Origin: Skeletonema tropicum
Lineage: Eukaryota > Bacillariophyta > Thalassiosirophyceae > Thalassiosirales > Thalassiosiraceae
DNA length: 64,000 nt
Reading direction: 5' to 3'
Assembly: GCA_037178625.1 (NCBI GenBank)
Contig: CM074139.1
Coordinates: 2,170,001 to 2,234,000 of the forward strand
The position numbers and the translations under genes are program-made. Of the stretch, positions 24,301 through 34,501 are shown in pieces; the stretch's first letter is position 1, and every line of letters starts with the position of its first letter. The notes under the pieces were generated by a model, which was given only the letters and a program-made list of their open reading frames with translations, was not told where the DNA came from and ran no database searches.

Positions 24301-24540
24301 ATAACTCTCTAGCCTTCTGAAGAAGCTTGGATATAGTATGTACCGTTTTGCCTCTTCCGTAGAAACATACCAGAGCTCTGCACAAAACGGTACAAAAGTA
24401 CCGTTTTCAAAAATGTTTGGGATAAGTACGTTCCTATGTATTCGCGCACAACTTCCTTTCACTGATCTTTCTTCAGCTTCCTCATCTCCTGGAAGAAGTC
24501 AAAGCAGTCGAGAACTTCTTCTATCACGCCAGATTCGACT
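21304..24540 (+). repeat. Right copy of 3.24-kb direct repeat
   Basis: Matches 13262-16500 almost base for base, starting immediately after the poly(A) tail. It carries a second chitinase 5' fragment (about 22634-23013). There the frame differs by the 2-base change, so the fragment stops after ILSRL. It also carries the MITE-like piece. Its last 82 bp are the true end of receptor copy 3. Sequence after 24540 continues into the gene with no break. Confidence 0.92.
22634..23013 (+). pseudogene. 5' fragment of chitinase gene, right copy
   Basis: Same fragment as at 14592, with ATG at 22778. It has CTATCG where the left copy has lost two bases. This is nearer to the chitinase gene itself, so it is the older state. 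Translation from this ATG runs out shortly after the ILSRL segment. Non-functional remnant. Confidence 0.75.
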
Positions 24541-26774
24541 AGCTCCTCTATCCGATGACTGATACCGCTGTCCTCCACTTTCACAGCAGAATCGACGTCT
24601 TCATTGGCAATGCCCACATCATCCAAAGATCCTTTTGAGATGGAAGATGGCCCAGGAGTGATCGATGGCTGAGGAGCACCGTTTTCGTGGAATTCATCTC
24701 CAGCCCTTTCTACATCACTATTGTCCATCTGTCGTAGTTGCATTATTTTCTGGGCTCGAGACATCACCAATTCGTCGTCCGAGTCATCTGAATTGGAATT
24801 CCTGCGTTCCTTTTTCATCGATGCAAATATACTAGAACTCCTCCCCATAGTGCTGAACTGACCCTTCTTTCTCTTCCTCTCATGTATCACCTGCAAAACC
24901 ACTGCAATGCAAGCACATATCACAAATGCCATGATTGGAAGGAACATATTGCTCGTGCTAACACGAGCAAAGTCGTCAACCTCCTCCATATTCAAGTTCG
25001 ACAACTCAAATTCACATTTTGCCTTAGCTTCATTCTTTTCGATAAATGCTTTCTGTTTGCTCTTCAAATCAATACCGTGGGACTTCTCTCCAAGATACAT
25101 CCAGTACGAAAAAGCTGATGCGATTTGTGGTGCAATCGGAAACGCAATCGGATTCTCGGTAACTAAAATATCTGTGTAAACCAGGTTGAGATCACACACT
25201 CTTGAAATGAAATCAGTATCCATGATCGTGTCTTCTCTTCCGATAGCTAACACTTTGCAGTCTCCTCTCTCATACGCGTCCAACAAGCCTTGAAACTGGC
25301 GGCCACCGGACCAAACCCAATTCGCATTGGGCCATTTTACTTCAATCTCTTCCTTCAATGCTGGATGACCACAAATCGGAACGTTTCCAGCAACGACATC
25401 TATCATTGTTCCATATTCCGTCTTCAACCCTGACTGTGTCAAAAATGCAGCTAGATTGGCAACATAGGCAGATACAGCTATCAAAATGAAGAATGCAAAT
25501 CCAAACATTAACACTTTGTGTGGCAGACTTGCTCCCATATCCTGCTCGATTCCAGCGCTAAAGAAGAACATGCCCTTTTCTAGAATGGCATCAACAATCA
25601 ATCTGAAGTAAGCAGCCTTTCGTTTCTTGGACATCTTCTTCCCCTTCTTTCTTTGTGACAAATTCACTCCATATCGTTTCTTGGCCGCCATTTCTCGATC
25701 GGAGAACCACACAGAGAGTAGTGATGCTACGACTACTATAGCAGCGGCTACTACCCAGAAGCCGTATGTGAATGGTTCCATCACCTTTTCAACCTCATAT
25801 GCGAGAGCGCCTTTTTTCATTTGAGGTTTGGGGATACCAACACTGTTTTGTCGTATACTGATAAGGAGAAAGATTGAAACGAAGTGGAATATGAGTAAAG
25901 TAGACGTGGACGTGGCGACGAAATCGAATATTCCCTTGCCAATATTCATCTGCGCGGATCCTCTCCAAAGCTGATCAGCAGATACAATACTATCATATTT
26001 CCTTTCAATGCTCGAGATCAACTCACCAAGAGGGACCGTATAAGTAGTCATCTTTAATCGCTCACCCGTAATCCAAAATGGTCCCACTGCCATATCCACC
26101 AAACCATTCTCCACATCTTGCACTGCTGCCGTAAAGCTACTACCTGTGTATTGCTTCAAACTAGCTTTTGAAGTATGCGTGAACGTCACATTTTGGATGT
26201 CTCCATTGGATAATGCAACTATAGAGTTCACGTAATCAATATATATCCCACCAAATGGGATGTTGTCGTCAAAGTAATACGTATGAACGTCTGTTCGTTC
26301 GTACAGAGTAGTTCCATCAGGCAATTGTTTGTTCAACATTGGATACTGATAATCCGGTACGACCGCAGTGATATCAATGCCACCAGCTACTCTCGTATCG
26401 GTGCCAAGCGAAAAAGAATTGGTCGAATTGCATGTCGAATAACTGGCAAAGATATCATGTTGGTCCGGAAAATACTCCGATCTGTAAATTTTCTCTTCCG
26501 AATTCTTTTTGCAACTAGCTGCATCCACATAGCACCATGATTGGAAGCAGTAAGGTGGTATTACTGCTGTGGAAGGGTCCCCTTGGCAGATAGGATCGTG
26601 TAGGAGATCGTGCTGGAGACAGACATTGCTGCCGTAGTCGTACGAAACGCACGAGCCGCCGAGCTGTAGATAAATGCCTGGGTTACCGGCGTCGGTTGTA
26701 CAGTCTCGATTCTCAAGTGAGGCGATTACGGAGGTTTGATTGATGCAGTTGCACCCTTCGTTTCCTGACGACAT
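24459..26774 (-). CDS. Ionotropic glutamate receptor, copy 3 (open only if the intron is retained)
   Basis: Shares all domains with copy 1, including GCNCINQTS, SAYVANLAAFLT, four membrane segments and the SHRIEELVESG end. The intron borders of the family are present (donor at 26026, acceptor ending at 25858; 169 bp). One base is missing just downstream (GGTATCCCC where the others have GGTCATTCC), so the spliced message would shift frame. With the intron retained the frame is open from MSSGNEGC to the stop, giving 771 residues and inserting about 56 residues in the S1 lobe, including a hydrophobic STLLIFHFVSIFLLISI. An upstream in-frame ATG (26885) is not shared by the paralogues and was not chosen. 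It is either a pseudogene in the making or an intron-to-exon conversion. Confidence 0.75.
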   Translation of the reverse strand: MSSGNEGCNCINQTSVIASLENRDCTTDAGNPGIYLQLGGSCVSYDYGSNVCLQHDLLHDPICQGDPSTAVIPPYCFQSWCYVDAASCKKNSEEKIYRSEYFPDQHDIFASYSTCNSTNSFSLGTDTRVAGGIDITAVVPDYQYPMLNKQLPDGTTLYERTDVHTYYFDDNIPFGGIYIDYVNSIVALSNGDIQNVTFTHTSKASLKQYTGSSFTAAVQDVENGLVDMAVGPFWITGERLKMTTYTVPLGELISSIERKYDSIVSADQLWRGSAQMNIGKGIFDFVATSTSTLLIFHFVSIFLLISIRQNSVGIPKPQMKKGALAYEVEKVMEPFTYGFWVVAAAIVVVASLLSVWFSDREMAAKKRYGVNLSQRKKGKKMSKKRKAAYFRLIVDAILEKGMFFFSAGIEQDMGASLPHKVLMFGFAFFILIAVSAYVANLAAFLTQSGLKTEYGTMIDVVAGNVPICGHPALKEEIEVKWPNANWVWSGGRQFQGLLDAYERGDCKVLAIGREDTIMDTDFISRVCDLNLVYTDILVTENPIAFPIAPQIASAFSYWMYLGEKSHGIDLKSKQKAFIEKNEAKAKCEFELSNLNMEEVDDFARVSTSNMFLPIMAFVICACIAVVLQVIHERKRKKGQFSTMGRSSSIFASMKKERRNSNSDDSDDELVMSRAQKIMQLRQMDNSDVERAGDEFHENGAPQPSITPGPSSISKGSLDDVGIANEDVDSAVKVEDSGISHRIEELVESGVIEEVLDCFDFFQEMRKLKKDQ

Positions 26775-29360
26775 ATTAGGTGTTGGAATTATTGTAATTA
26801 TCGATACGTCGGCGATGTGTGTAAGATGTTTTCGACTTCTCTGAACAAATCGAAAGGAAAGAATAGGTGGGAGATTTGACCGCAATTATCAATTATCATT
26901 TCGTATCATCCATCTCTTTCGCTCTGCAATGTTCTTGATATTACTTTTAGGTCTTTACCTGTTACCTGTTACCTGCTGTTAGTACGTTGTGGACGAGCGA
27001 CGACGAACTTGAACCGTGCTTCAGCGATGATGTGGAAGGTGGAAGCGCCTTTCTCTTTCTCGACAAAATGAATGAAAAGAATACAGCTGTCTTCATGAGA
27101 TTGCGGACTTTCATTCAAGTTTCCAATTCCTACGTAGGTTTGGTACATATGACGTAATGAGTCTTATGAAAATCACTTGGGCCGATTTCCCTCAACTCAT
27201 CACTCATCGAGCACCTCTTCACACAAAATGATGACAACCATGGCCAAATTCCGGCGCCTCCTACACATGAGATGTCGGATTCTTCGCCATCCCTACGCAC
27301 TAATTGAGTTCAACTATATGTTGAGATTTGATTAAACCTTTAGGGATGGCGAAGAACCTCAAACATGGGTGACGGTGATAAAAATTCTGAAGCACACATC
27401 AACATCACCTCCAGCGACAACCACGTAACAACATCAATGGAGTATGGCGAGTCTTCATGCATATATTGTGCTCTCAACTCGGTAGACGACGTCCTATTAC
27501 TACAGCGAGTCATGATTTCGTGATCTCTGCCTTGATCAGCAGGTTTTGGCGGCAGAAATACGAGTAAGATAGCCAGTCAAAATATTCATCTCCGTCGCGA
27601 TATAGTCTCACATAGTACTGAAGAATCAACGCCCCAACACTGCTGATACAGCAGATCAAGTTGGACACCTCATCAACCGATAGCAGTATAACATTATCGT
27701 GCTTGTGCAGCCGACAACACAATTGCTAATCTTCAGAAGTCTTGAGTGTAGCTCTTTGTTGGTACGACAGTCAATGACGATTATTGTTGGAGGAGGCATT
27801 CTCGGATAGAGGCAGATCTATGTACCAATGCATTGTGGAAGTCTGTGATAAATAAAATCCCAACAAGAGTAATAGACTAGCGGTCAATTGATGTTTTGAT
27901 CAGCATAGAGGAATTTAGCTATAGAGATGACTCTCCGCTCGCGAATTGGGATCAAGTCCAGATGTTATGCTTCAATTTAATAATATCATTCATTGCCGAC
28001 GGCATTGATATTACTGCAGACCATCCTGATTCATTTATGAAAGTTACACGATGCTCTACGAGATCAGACTTATCATTAGGCGATCAATGTGGGCGACTTG
28101 CAACAATTCACGGCATGTGAGCAAGACTTGGAGATTGGAGATGAGTCCATCCTGGACGAAGCAACCAGCAAACATGCGCTCAAAGAGAAGTGGACTGTGA
28201 AACTGTTTAGAAATGATGTGCCGATAATGAAGAGTAATACAATGGTAATGTGATATTTAAATTGAGTGATAGCAACAGCTTGGAGAAACTCATTACATTT
28301 TCATTTCGATCCATATATACAAGATATTATCTTCAAACAGCATGCGATGAGTAGTATCATTTATACGTTCTGAAATAATATCGTCACAAGGCCGCCAAAT
28401 TCATAGATGTCTATATCTTGTCGCGTCTTGGTTTCTTCATTTGCATTCGTCAGTATGGTGCTGCTGTAGTACTTCTGTCTTTTGAGTCATTCATGTAACA
28501 GTTGATGCCTACATTCATTGGGTTTGTACTTGCAATGGATTCTGGCGACACAAAAATGTGTTCCATCAACTTGCCAAGATATATAATTGCATTGCTTGTC
28601 GATCACATTACACCTATGGATTGTTGTTTGATGGGTGCTGGGTTTGTTATTGTTCGTCTTTTGAATCAGAGTTGTTGTGTCTCGTCATTACATCACTACA
28701 CATTCATCATCATGAGGTTGTAACCTCAAAAAGCTTACAAAATAGAACCAAGCAATCAAGATCATATTCATTATCGGCGGTAGCGTAGCGAATGAAAACA
28801 TTCTTCATTCATTCCATGATCGATTTGCTGCGGCGGTGCCATACTCCAGAAGAGGTAAATACCCAAAAATTGCATTTATCATCGACAACGCAACTTGTGT
28901 CAAATCATTTTTGTTGCATCCTCAGGGCCGGCGATTTATACTCCTCGATTACATATATACTCATCTTTCATATCACCGCTAAGTCAGGGATGATCTCACT
29001 GCATTATTGTGTTCTTTATCATGGCCTAAAATAAGTCTTCGAAGGGTGGCGATGGTACGAGACGTACACGATTTTTGGGACGTGACGGTGGCAAGAGTTT
29101 CTCAGCAGCGGTTGGGTAAGAGACTCTGATATATATATCGAATATGAAGCCGATAGTATTTCTATTTGTTGCCAAAGGATGAATTTGTTGTTTTGTATTT
29201 CTGTTGCGAGCTGCTGCTACCGGACTATGTGAGTGAAATATTACTATCATGGTGAAGATGTTGTGTTTTGATGGGAGATGGGAGATGAGTCGAGTCAATG
29301 GTATATTTTGACGGTAGGAATTAAATTCTACGGGGATCCGCGATGAGCTGAAGACAGCTG
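26775..29360. other. Gene-poor region with one hairpin
   Basis: Upstream sequence of receptor copy 3 (to about 27070, related to that of copy 1), then AT-rich DNA with only short unsupported ORFs. At 27280-27295 and 27341-27356 a perfect 16-bp inverted repeat (TTCTTCGCCATCCCTA) encloses 45 bases. It is a strong hairpin and possibly the core of a small foldback element. Confidence 0.5.
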
Positions 29361-32191
29361 TAAAGCTCGTGCAAGCCCCTCTAAAATCGCAAAAATCTGC
29401 CTCGGCGCAAAAAAGCAGATTTTTCAACACAACTCTGGAGCCGACGGCATCAATGGTCCAGACTTCTCACCAATACATCAACGCCAATAATACATCAATT
29501 AATACCCTAATACACTCCCCAGATCAAAATTTTACGAAGATTCTTATTCTGCCATCGCCCAGTTCATAGCGGCAACGCCTACTACGGAATTTACGCATTA
29601 CCACGACATACGCGAATTTACACCATTTTGACTTCTCTGCCGACAAACAAGAGCAACATGGACATTGTGATACCAAAGTGATAACGAGAAGCGCAGCAAC
29701 GAACGTCAGCACAGTTTGGCTGATATATTGACGGATAAGCAAGGGTATGTTGGCCTTGATGTATCTGGTACTATGTACAAATCCGCGACCACAGTGAAGG
29801 GTGCCGCACCATTTGATATGGAGCCCAAGGTCTCTCTGTACGATGCTGATGACAAGACAATGGCAAAGATTCAATCTGTACTGGATAAAGGCGCCAAAGG
29901 CCGCCTAATAGTGTTTGTTGATGGACGGCCCCCTTCGATGAAGGAAGTAGGTGCAGGAGAACTACTCGTGGTAGGAAACAAATGAAAGCTTTGAACAGGT
30001 CGAACGAGATATACCAAGACGGTGTTGCGGGTGATTACGATGAAGTCAAAAAGCTCCATGAATCCATCGTCTATCGCAGAGAAGACTTGACCACAATGAT
30101 TATACAATACATCTTCAGAAACCAAGCAAACGAGCTCGTGCAAATCTGAGCATTTTTCTCAGCCTACTACAGAAATGCATACACAAACTATTGCAAGGTC
30201 AACGCACGTCCACTGAATTTCAGATTTTGCGATGCCGCAGAGGTTTATCGAGCTTGGTCTCCACAAAGTTGGTGTGTTGATGGATGGAATAGATTGTGTC
30301 ACTGATACTGTAAGAGTCAGAGTAAGATTGGATGCAATTGGGTCTTGCGTAGCTAGGGTATGATTGTTTTGACCTATGTGGATGACTGCATCATTGTTGG
30401 AAAGTCAATAAAAGAGATCGACGAATTTATCAAATCTTTGCAAGGAGGATCGGAAGAATTCATCTTGATAGATGAAGGAAATAAAGACAAGTTTCTCGGA
30501 GTGGAAATCGTCGACAGAGGGAGAGGCATTTCATAGAATCCTTGAAAAGCTCGGTCTCAAGGATATCATCTTCGAATGTTACGTCAACGAGAAGAAATCT
30601 TCAGCAATTACAGTTCTGCTCAACCGCGACCTCGACGGGAAGTCGCGTAAGAAGAAGTGGAATTACAGACAAGTCGTCGGCGCTGACACTCCTCCTCATC
30701 GAATATGTTGTGATTTTGCTCCAAATCAAGTTCCGAAAAGTTGTAACAGGTGTTGGGGTAGGTAAAGTACTTTCTCAGCAGAGAGTCGGGTTTTAGAGCA
30801 CATGCAAGTCTTAGATTATCAAACTCATATACGTTGTGACCTATGGTAAACACTGAGACATCATTAATGTCCAGATTATCATCTTGTAGACCAAGTCTTG
30901 TTGCTAAAATGATTGGTTGCGCTACACCCGACACTAAAGATGATGATAGCAGTCTCTATAGCACAGCCTTGGAGGATGAGAATAGCTGTACTTATTCTCT
31001 GGAGGATGACACTATGATAGCAGAGTCTGCTACCGCCATGGCTGCGAGATATGTCACCAGCATATCCAAGCTTTGGCATCCATTCGTCCTTGTAATGCGA
31101 GATTACTGATCGATCTCTACCATAAAATGCTGCAACTGTTTCCTCTTTAAACCCTGCTTAGAAATCGTTAACCATATGCTGTATTTCTCAAATGGAGTCA
31201 TGTCTCTTCGCCCGTAACAACATTAACATCCCATCCCTTTGCTTTCAGAGCAGAAATATCTTCGTCATCAATACCAAACAGTGCATCTCCAACTTCTTTG
31301 CGCTGTTCCTATGGCAAACCATAAAGATGAAGTGCAATGTCGGGTCTACTCTTGTAGAAATCATCACTACACTAACTTGTCCTACTCATCCCGCTAGTGG
31401 TAAACTCCTTCATTGAAAGATCATTTGCATTCTCCAATGCTTTATTGTTGCGTCTCTCTTTGTGCTTGTATTATTCTTTTCTTATACGAGCTGATGCTTC
31501 AGTGTCCCAATCTTTTTGTCTTTATCAAACAATAGCTTTGCAACTTCTTTCACTTCCATGCTGCTGATCTGTCGTCTCAACTGATCCATCTTTCTCTCAT
31601 CTGGAGTGGGTCTGGGTTCGCTTGACTGTACGGCAACAACAGTTGGAGTATTGCTTCCTGTTGGCGTCGGATTGCATTAGTTATTGTGCTCTCTGGCAAG
31701 TACTGCAACTTCGATCCAAATGTCGGAGCCTTCAGATACATTACTCTGAATGGGGGAGGTGAAGTATGTGCGTTCTCCATTTTCATCCGTAGTGGGACAC
31801 AAGACAAGATCAGTCAAACCACATTCACGTCCCGGCTTCTTCTACCCGGAGACACAAAGGAGAAGACATTGCCTTCCTTGTCACCTTTGGTATCACAATG
31901 TCCATGTTGCTCTTGTTTGTCGGCAGAGAAGTCAAAATGGTGTAAATTCGCGTATGTCGTGGTAATGCGTAAATTCCGTAGTAGGCGTTGCCGCTATGAA
32001 CTGGGCGATGGCAGAATAAGAATCTACGTAAAATTTTGATCTAGGGAGTGTATTAGGGTATTAATTGATGTATTATTGGTGTTGATGTATTGGTGAGAAG
32101 TCTGGACCATTGATGCCGTCGGCTCCGGAGTTGTGTTGAAAAAATCTGCTTTTTTGCGCCGAGGCAGATTTTTGAGGCTTGCACGAGCTTT
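29361..32191. mobile_element. Degraded copia-type retroelement between inverted repeats
   Basis: A segment of about 320 bp at 29361-29683 is repeated in reverse complement at 31880-32191 with few changes. Between them lie broken copia-type coding pieces, mainly reverse transcriptase at 30310-30700 on the plus strand. LTRs should be direct repeats, so this is an inverted element, two partial elements head to head, or a composite. Two ORFs inside (29716-29985 plus, 30620-30934 minus) may be gag or pol debris, but I cannot identify them. Confidence 0.6.
30310..30700 (+). pseudogene. Ty1/copia reverse transcriptase / RNase H junction fragment
   Basis: A frame around 30359 gives GMIVLTYVDDCIIVGKS with the copia-type YVDD active site, then EEFILIDEGNKDKFLGVEI. 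A second frame from about 30530 gives ILEKLGLKDIIFE and LLNRDLDGKSRKKKWNYRQV, the conserved stretch before the RNase H domain. A stop precedes GMIV and a frameshift separates the two parts. No complete polyprotein remains. Confidence 0.8.
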
Positions 32192-32594
32192 ATGAGACAA
32201 AATGTTCGTGACGATAAGTCGCTCGGCATGTGGGTTCTCATTGTACGGAATTCTCTCTCGCTATCATACTGTTCATTTGGGTTCAGTTTGCAAGTCGAAT
32301 TTGAATATCGGGCCTATGGTGGCAAGTAAGGTATCGATAAGATCCTAATGGTCAAGGGATGAAGATTACCACAGCAAGTAAGCTCAAAATCCTACTAGTT
32401 ACTGTGTTATTGAGGGTCGTAGGAAGCCATTTTCACCATGGTCTGGGTCCTTTTTGATGGTTGATGGCATGTGAGTACACTATTAACGTAGGAACTAATA
32501 TTAAATGAAACGGTACTGATATTTTATCGGAAGCCACACTCATTTGACTCGACTGACAAAAAATTCAAGTTGGAGGAAATTGGAGGAGGTTGCT

Positions 32595-32740
32595 TAATTG
32601 TGTACCACTCAGCACATTTTCTACCCACAAATCACAAACGGCGGTCAGATCTGCACAAAGAGGAGAAACTGACGTTTGTGCAGAAAAAAAATGGAGTCGA
32701 AATTCCCACGAGAAAAAGAGCTGAGTGGTACACAAAATAG
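32595..32740. repeat. Nested inverted repeats
   Basis: GTGTACCACTCAGC near 32600 faces GCTGAGTGGTACAC near 32722. Inside, CTGCACAAA faces TTTGTGCAG across 15 bases. The whole could fold into a long stem and resembles a short foldback element. No coding content. Confidence 0.4.
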
Positions 32741-32834
32741 GTGCTTGCAAATTCATTTCAAATGTACAGTACTTCTTAGAAGCAAGATGCTCCTACATAC
32801 AATACTTAATCAAGCTTCTCTCTCCGTTGGGCTA

Positions 32835-34092
32835 CAAGTTTTAGTGTTAAATCGGCGCGTTAGAACCGGATGCGTAGAATTTTGTACCAAGCCTACTGTA
32901 GGAATTAACTGACACTTCGCGCCGATTAAAAAGCTGACCATGACGATTTCCACCCCACTACTATGTCGCTTCCCTACACTAACCATAATGTTGTAGTAGT
33001 AATAATGCCGATGCAAACCTCTTCTACACCCACTGAGTGATGGCTGTGCCGCTTGGTTTGCTCAGATTCGTGACGAAACCACTATTTTATGGTGGTCAAC
33101 AGCAGGCTATTTTGCGTTAGATTTTTTTAGTGAAATCGACATGTATGATAATGTTAATAATCCGTACATATTATCAATAAATAACTATGTTTATAGGTTC
33201 AAAGCGCCTTCTATACAGCTACCATCATGCCATCGGTGTTGACGACATAGTAGTTAATTTTGAGTGATATCATCGTCCAGCAGCGGGGCAGTCCAGTCGA
33301 CATAAGTGATATTATGACACTCTTAGCCGCATCTTTTATTCAGATCGTCCGTATTTTGTGCACACATCACTTGCACTACATGATCATTCATTTTAATGCC
33401 CCTTACCATCTATTGATGCATTATTACTTCTAGGTTCGTCGACAGTATCGACAGCGTCTCACCACATCATGTAGGTGATTCGGTGAATAAAATTCTCGCA
33501 TGTGGTGCTTCTTAGGTGTTGACATGAACGGTCCTAACGTCGATTCTGTCCATTCCATGAGTGATAGACCCTTGCTAGGCATGTTGAGAGATTGATGTGC
33601 TATTATTCACGACGCAGAGATACCAGGGTGGACGGATGATGCCGTCTCATCATGTAGGTGATTTTGGTGGAATAAAATTCTCGCGCGTGGTGACTACTTC
33701 GGTGTCGACACGAGCGGTCCAAACATCAATTCTGCCCAATTGCCGACCAATAGACCCTTGCTAGGCATGTTGGGAGGGTATTGAATAAAATCGGCGCGAC
33801 TTCCACCGGTGTAATGCAATAGTATGGCTCATCTAACGCAACTGAGTGTTTGGCGGCGAAAAGTTTTTTTTCGGCTAAGCACTTTTGTGCGTGTGTTTGG
33901 AAGGGAAGATGATGGAATTGCACTATGGTATCATATATCTATATAATCCTCATAAAATTCTCTTTCGTAGTATTATAATTATTTATGCTGTAGGAGCCAA
34001 TGCAGAGGAGTTATAGTTAAATAACCAGGTTGCGCCGATTTAACATTTTTTGCGTTAGAAAATGGGTCGCGCCGATTTAACACTAAAACTTG
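32835..34092. mobile_element. 1.26-kb non-autonomous element with terminal inverted repeats and TA flanks
   Basis: The left end CAAGTTTTAGTGTTAAATCG and the right end (its reverse complement) match over about 24 bases, and both are flanked by TA. Subterminal copies of the GTTAAATCGGCGC core lie near the right end (34036) and a partial one near 33787. TA flanks are usual for Tc1/mariner-like and some other DNA transposons. No transposase ORF is inside, so it would depend on a helper elsewhere. The interior contains a duplicated block of about 130 bp. Confidence 0.65.
33468..33783 (+). repeat. Duplicated block of about 130 bp inside the TIR element
   Basis: 33468-33597 and 33649-33783 share ATCATGTAGGTGATT, AATAAAATTCTCGC and ATAGACCCTTGCTAGGCATG in the same order, with about 20 percent difference by eye. 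It is an old internal tandem duplication, about 181 bp apart. Confidence 0.65.
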
Positions 34093-34501
34093 TAAGTAGT
34101 CGCTATATACTATTCGACTAGCTACTCTTCGTACTGATTCCCATGTAGATTTCTATATATCTAGTCACAAGCTACTGACTCATTGAAAGCTCTTTCAAAG
34201 AAGGCCCTTCAGATTTTCTCTCTGATTTTACTTCAGCCCTTCCACCCAGTCCGGTTTTGCCTTGCTACTTCTCTTTGCGAACAAAGAACAAAGGGCTGCT
34301 TTACGTTGTTAAGTTCATCGTTAGTTGATAAAACATGGGCAAGTGACATTGCTTGAAAGATTTAACTTCACGTGTCGCGTGCAACAATTATTGACCCGAC
34401 AGCGACAGGGTGGCCTATCTTTCGGTTACCCTCTATGGCTTTTTAATTACATAAATAATAAATCCAGCAGTGAGGGGACAGCTTCGTTGATATAATTTAC
34501 G

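Noticed and set aside
13262..24540. 3.24-kb repeats as LTRs of one LTR retrotransposon
   Set aside because: No TG..CA ends. The repeats contain pieces of host genes, and the enclosed element has a poly(A) tail and non-LTR reverse-transcriptase motifs.
26772..26885. Upstream ATG of receptor copy 3 as the true start
   Set aside because: The extra 37 codons are not open in copy 1; all three copies share the MSSG start.
29361..29683. Calling the 320-bp inverted segments LTRs
   Set aside because: They are inverted relative to each other and lack convincing LTR ends or a primer-binding site in a consistent place.
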